Assembly: GCA_021838985.1 (NCBI GenBank)
Contig: JAKCCC010000087.1
Span: 1 to 7,165 of the forward strand
From: Planctomycetota bacterium
GTDB taxonomy: Bacteria > Planctomycetota > Phycisphaerae > WQYP01
Direction: 5' to 3'
Length of the DNA stretch: 7,165 bases
The notes beneath the pieces are model-generated. The model was given only the letters and a program-made list of their open reading frames with translations, was not told the DNA's origin and searched no databases. The translations under genes were made by a program, and so were the position numbers. Shown here one piece after another: positions 5,619-7,165 of the stretch (positions are counted from its first letter, which is position 1; the number at the start of each line of letters is the position of its first letter).

Positions 5619-5683
5619 CCCACACCTCGAGATTCCAAATATAACCGACTCGGTGACGCGGATACAAGCGGACGGGAGAGCGC

Positions 5684-6550
5684 CTATTTGCCGCAGTAAT
5701 CGATGCAGCGGGCCAGAGCGGAGCGCAGCTCGTCACGGGGGATAATGCGGTCCACAAAGCCCTTCTTCAGGAGGAATTCCGCCCGCTGAAATCCCTCCGG
5801 CAGCTCCACCTTTATGGTGTTGGCGATGGTGCGCGGTCCGGCGAAGCCGACCATGGCCTTGGGCTCGGCAAAGATAAAGTCTCCCAGCATGGCGAAACTG
5901 GCCGTCGTGCCGCCGGTTGTCGGGTCGGCCAGCACGCTGATAAACAGCCCGCCGGCACGATGAAATCGCCCCAGGGCCGCGGCGGTCTTGGCCATCTGCA
6001 TCAGGCTGATCGCGCCTTCCTGCATACGTGCCCCGCCCGAACAGGACACAACCACCAGGGGCAGATTCTCGCGTGTGGCGCGTTCTATGCCGCGGGTTAT
6101 TTTTTCGCCCACAACAGCTCCCATGGAACCGGCCAAAAATTGAAAGTCCATGGCCGCCAGAAGCACCGCCCGCCCTTTGATGAAAGTCCGCCCGGTCAGC
6201 ACGCCGTCATTGATTTGTGACGTTTTCCTGGCCTCTTGCAGTTGTTCGTGATAACTTTTGCGGGCGTGGAACGCCAGGATGTCGGTGGCGATTAAATCCG
6301 CATCCATTTCCTCAAAGGTACCAGGGTCGCCGAGCATATTTACCCGCTGGCGGGCGCTGATGCGAAAGTGGTGCCGGCAGAGTGGGCAGGTGTGCAGCCG
6401 CTCCTCCATCTGCTTGCGATAGATTATCTGGTTGCAGCCGGGGCAATTGAGCCACAATCCTTCCGGTACGTCCACATGCCGATGTGGGCGCACAAACCGG
6501 GCCGGCCTGGAAACTGGCGCGGTCATAGTTGAGGTAGTGTTTTGAATCAT
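5684..6550 (-). CDS. accD: Acetyl-CoA carboxylase carboxyltransferase subunit beta
   Basis: This 288-residue protein is the beta half of the carboxyltransferase, which moves the carboxyl group from carboxybiotin to acetyl-CoA to make malonyl-CoA for fatty acid synthesis. It acts in the cytoplasm with AccA, which is not in this window. A short Pro/Arg-rich N-terminus precedes a four-cysteine zinc ribbon, CPGC (Cys36, Cys39) and CPLC (Cys55, Cys58). The crotonase-like fold then shows GSMGAVVGEKITRGIERA, SCSGGARMQEG (an oxyanion-hole-type glycine turn), ADPTTGGTTASFAMLGD and FAGPRTI, and ends in GFVDRII. Length is normal for the family. ATG at 6550 is chosen for a strong GGAGG 4 nt upstream on the minus strand; a second Met at residue 9 has none. 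The gene stands alone, not joined to folC or accA, with its own promoter at 6670-6699 and a leader of about 110 nt. Confidence 0.97.
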   Translation of the reverse strand: MIQNTTSTMTAPVSRPARFVRPHRHVDVPEGLWLNCPGCNQIIYRKQMEERLHTCPLCRHHFRISARQRVNMLGDPGTFEEMDADLIATDILAFHARKSYHEQLQEARKTSQINDGVLTGRTFIKGRAVLLAAMDFQFLAGSMGAVVGEKITRGIERATRENLPLVVVSCSGGARMQEGAISLMQMAKTAAALGRFHRAGGLFISVLADPTTGGTTASFAMLGDFIFAEPKAMVGFAGPRTIANTIKVELPEGFQRAEFLLKKGFVDRIIPRDELRSALARCIDYCGK

Positions 6551-6669
6551 GGCGCCTCCTTAGCCTTACTGCCACGCGAAATTCCGGCCGCCGCAACGCA
6601 GCGTCCCTCACCGCCGCGAACTCCGCCCTGATCCTTCAGCACAGCCAAGCTGGTGCAGGTTGGAGAGTT

Positions 6670-6699
6670 ATTATATAATGCGTTGGGCTTAATTGGCAA
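6670..6699 (-). promoter_or_regulatory. Promoter of accD with palindromic -10 box
   Basis: On the minus strand TTGCCA (6699-6694) matches the -35 consensus at five of six positions. It is followed by an 18-bp spacer and a perfect TATAAT (6675-6670). The predicted start is near 6662, about 110 nt before the accD ATG. The -10 lies in the palindrome ATTATATAAT (6670-6679), so TATAAT also appears on the plus strand (6674-6679) facing the OsmC gene. There the sequence at the -35 distance (TGGTGC) is poor, so a plus-strand promoter is uncertain. Confidence 0.65.
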
Positions 6700-6832
6700 G
6701 GGTGTGGCCGGATTTTCGGGCGGGGGGCATACCCACGGGCGGCATAAATGCCGCCGCTAAGACGCTGGGGGCTCGGCGCTATCGTTATCGTTGCTGGCCG
6801 GTGTTCGACGAAAGATCCGGCCACACCCCTTG
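6697..6832. repeat. 136-bp inverted-repeat element (MITE-like or leader RNA structure)
   Basis: The left arm (6697-6718) and right arm (6809-6832) are complementary over 22 base pairs with only two single-base bulges (6814, 6826). The longest matched core includes GTGTGGCCGGAT. The 90-bp interior holds a 7-bp hairpin and a tandem ATCGTT pair (6781-6792). TTGGCA occurs at 6693-6698 and again at 6830-6835, on either side of a 131-bp segment, and could be a 6-bp target duplication overlapping the outermost arm pairs. There is no ORF inside. It may be a non-autonomous transposable element, or a 5' leader fold of the OsmC gene, whose ATG is 25 bp beyond it. Confidence 0.6.
6738..6755 (+). repeat. 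Hairpin inside the inverted-repeat element
   Basis: GGCGGCA (6738-6744) pairs with TGCCGCC (6749-6755) around a TAAA loop, 7 bp with no mismatch. As RNA it would form a second stem within the larger 6697-6832 fold, giving a two-stem structure. Confidence 0.55.
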
Positions 6833-6857
6833 GCAGGGCTTTTTGAGAAAGGATGCT

Positions 6858-7165
6858 ATGGCCACATTTCACCTCAAACAGGTTGGCCCGTTGGCCGTTG
6901 AAGCCGACGGCGGCACTTGGAAATTGCGCATTGAGGCGCCGGCTTCCCTGGGCGGATCGGGAACATGTCCTGGTCCAACCGATCTGGTGCCGGTGGCGCT
7001 CGCGGCCTGTGAAATGATGCTGGCATTGTTAACCGCAAAGAAACTTGGCGTTCCGTTGACGGGAGTGGAGGCGACTGTCAACAAAGTTTATCGGTCGAAT
7101 CCATCGCGCATCGGCGACATGGAGGTTACGCTGAAAAACGTGTTCGCGCAGCTGGATCCGCAATG
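6858..7165 (+). CDS. OsmC-family protein, 3' end missing
   Basis: 102 codons are visible before the window ends. OsmC-family proteins are small thiol-dependent peroxidase-like enzymes, usually about 130-150 residues, that act in the cytoplasm on organic hydroperoxides through two cysteines. Here an N-terminal beta region leads to LGGSGTCPGPTDLVPVALAAC (residues 31-51), the usual glycine/proline-rich segment followed by the first helix. Cys51 is at the place of the first reactive cysteine; the second would lie beyond the window. A further Cys37 sits in the GTCPGP turn, where the family more often has SxxGP. AAAGGA at 6848-6853, 4 nt upstream, supports the ATG at 6858. The gene diverges from accD across the inverted-repeat region. 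The family call is good, but the substrate and the Ohr/OsmC/YhfA subgroup are not determinable. Confidence 0.75.
   Translation, partial: MATFHLKQVGPLAVEADGGTWKLRIEAPASLGGSGTCPGPTDLVPVALAACEMMLALLTAKKLGVPLTGVEATVNKVYRSNPSRIGDMEVTLKNVFAQLDPQ

Noticed and set aside
5219..5638. 139-codon minus-strand open frame across the tRNA
   Set aside because: It runs straight through the tRNA-Leu gene and gives the typical tRNA-shadow phrase GWRNWQTRQLEVLV.
6830..6858. TTGGCA at 6830 as -35 of an OsmC promoter
   Set aside because: At 17-bp spacing the -10 position falls on the ribosome site/start codon with no TATAAT-like sequence.

Overview
The window is a moderately GC-rich bacterial stretch with mostly single-copy housekeeping genes. 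On the plus strand lie the 3' part of an amidohydrolase gene (1-1218) and a three-gene succinate dehydrogenase operon, anchor-flavoprotein-iron-sulfur (1324-4723). A mostly gene-free interval of about 960 bp follows (4724-5683), containing a minus-strand tRNA-Leu(GAG) at 5376-5459. Then come minus-strand accD (5684-6550), an intergenic region with a large inverted repeat (6551-6857), and the divergent plus-strand start of an OsmC-family gene that runs off the end (6858-7165).

The source organism cannot be fixed from the sequence. The amidohydrolase resembles the aminofutalosine/S-adenosylhomocysteine deaminase-like enzymes I associate with Planctomycetota, Verrucomicrobiota and similar phyla. 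The dehydrogenase, by contrast, resembles the mycobacterial Sdh1 type, with one multi-span membrane anchor and no separate SdhC/SdhD pair. The tRNA gene does not encode CCA. An uncultured bacterium of the PVC or Acidobacteria-like sphere is a reasonable but weak guess.

The sdh genes form one transcription unit. A near-consensus sigma-70 promoter (TTGACA, 17 bp, TAGAAT) lies just after the amidohydrolase stop. The anchor and sdhA overlap in a GTGA motif. SdhA carries the covalent-FAD histidine and the expected dicarboxylate-site residues, and SdhB carries all cysteines for the [2Fe-2S], [4Fe-4S] and [3Fe-4S] clusters with E. coli-like spacing. Together they should make a complete complex II. 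The anchor is unusual in its many cysteines, including CxxCRH followed by a CxxCxC cluster. The 134 bp between sdhA and sdhB holds two overlapping small reading frames of unknown reality.

The most notable non-coding signals are these. A 136-bp inverted-repeat element lies between accD and the OsmC gene; it has 22 paired bases per arm and near-flanking TTGGCA repeats. Its edge abuts and partly supplies the accD -35 box. A structured, gene-free zone downstream of sdhB includes a possible pseudoknot, several GC hairpins and a G-quadruplex motif. Degenerate heptamer repeats and an inverted repeat lie between accD and the tRNA gene.
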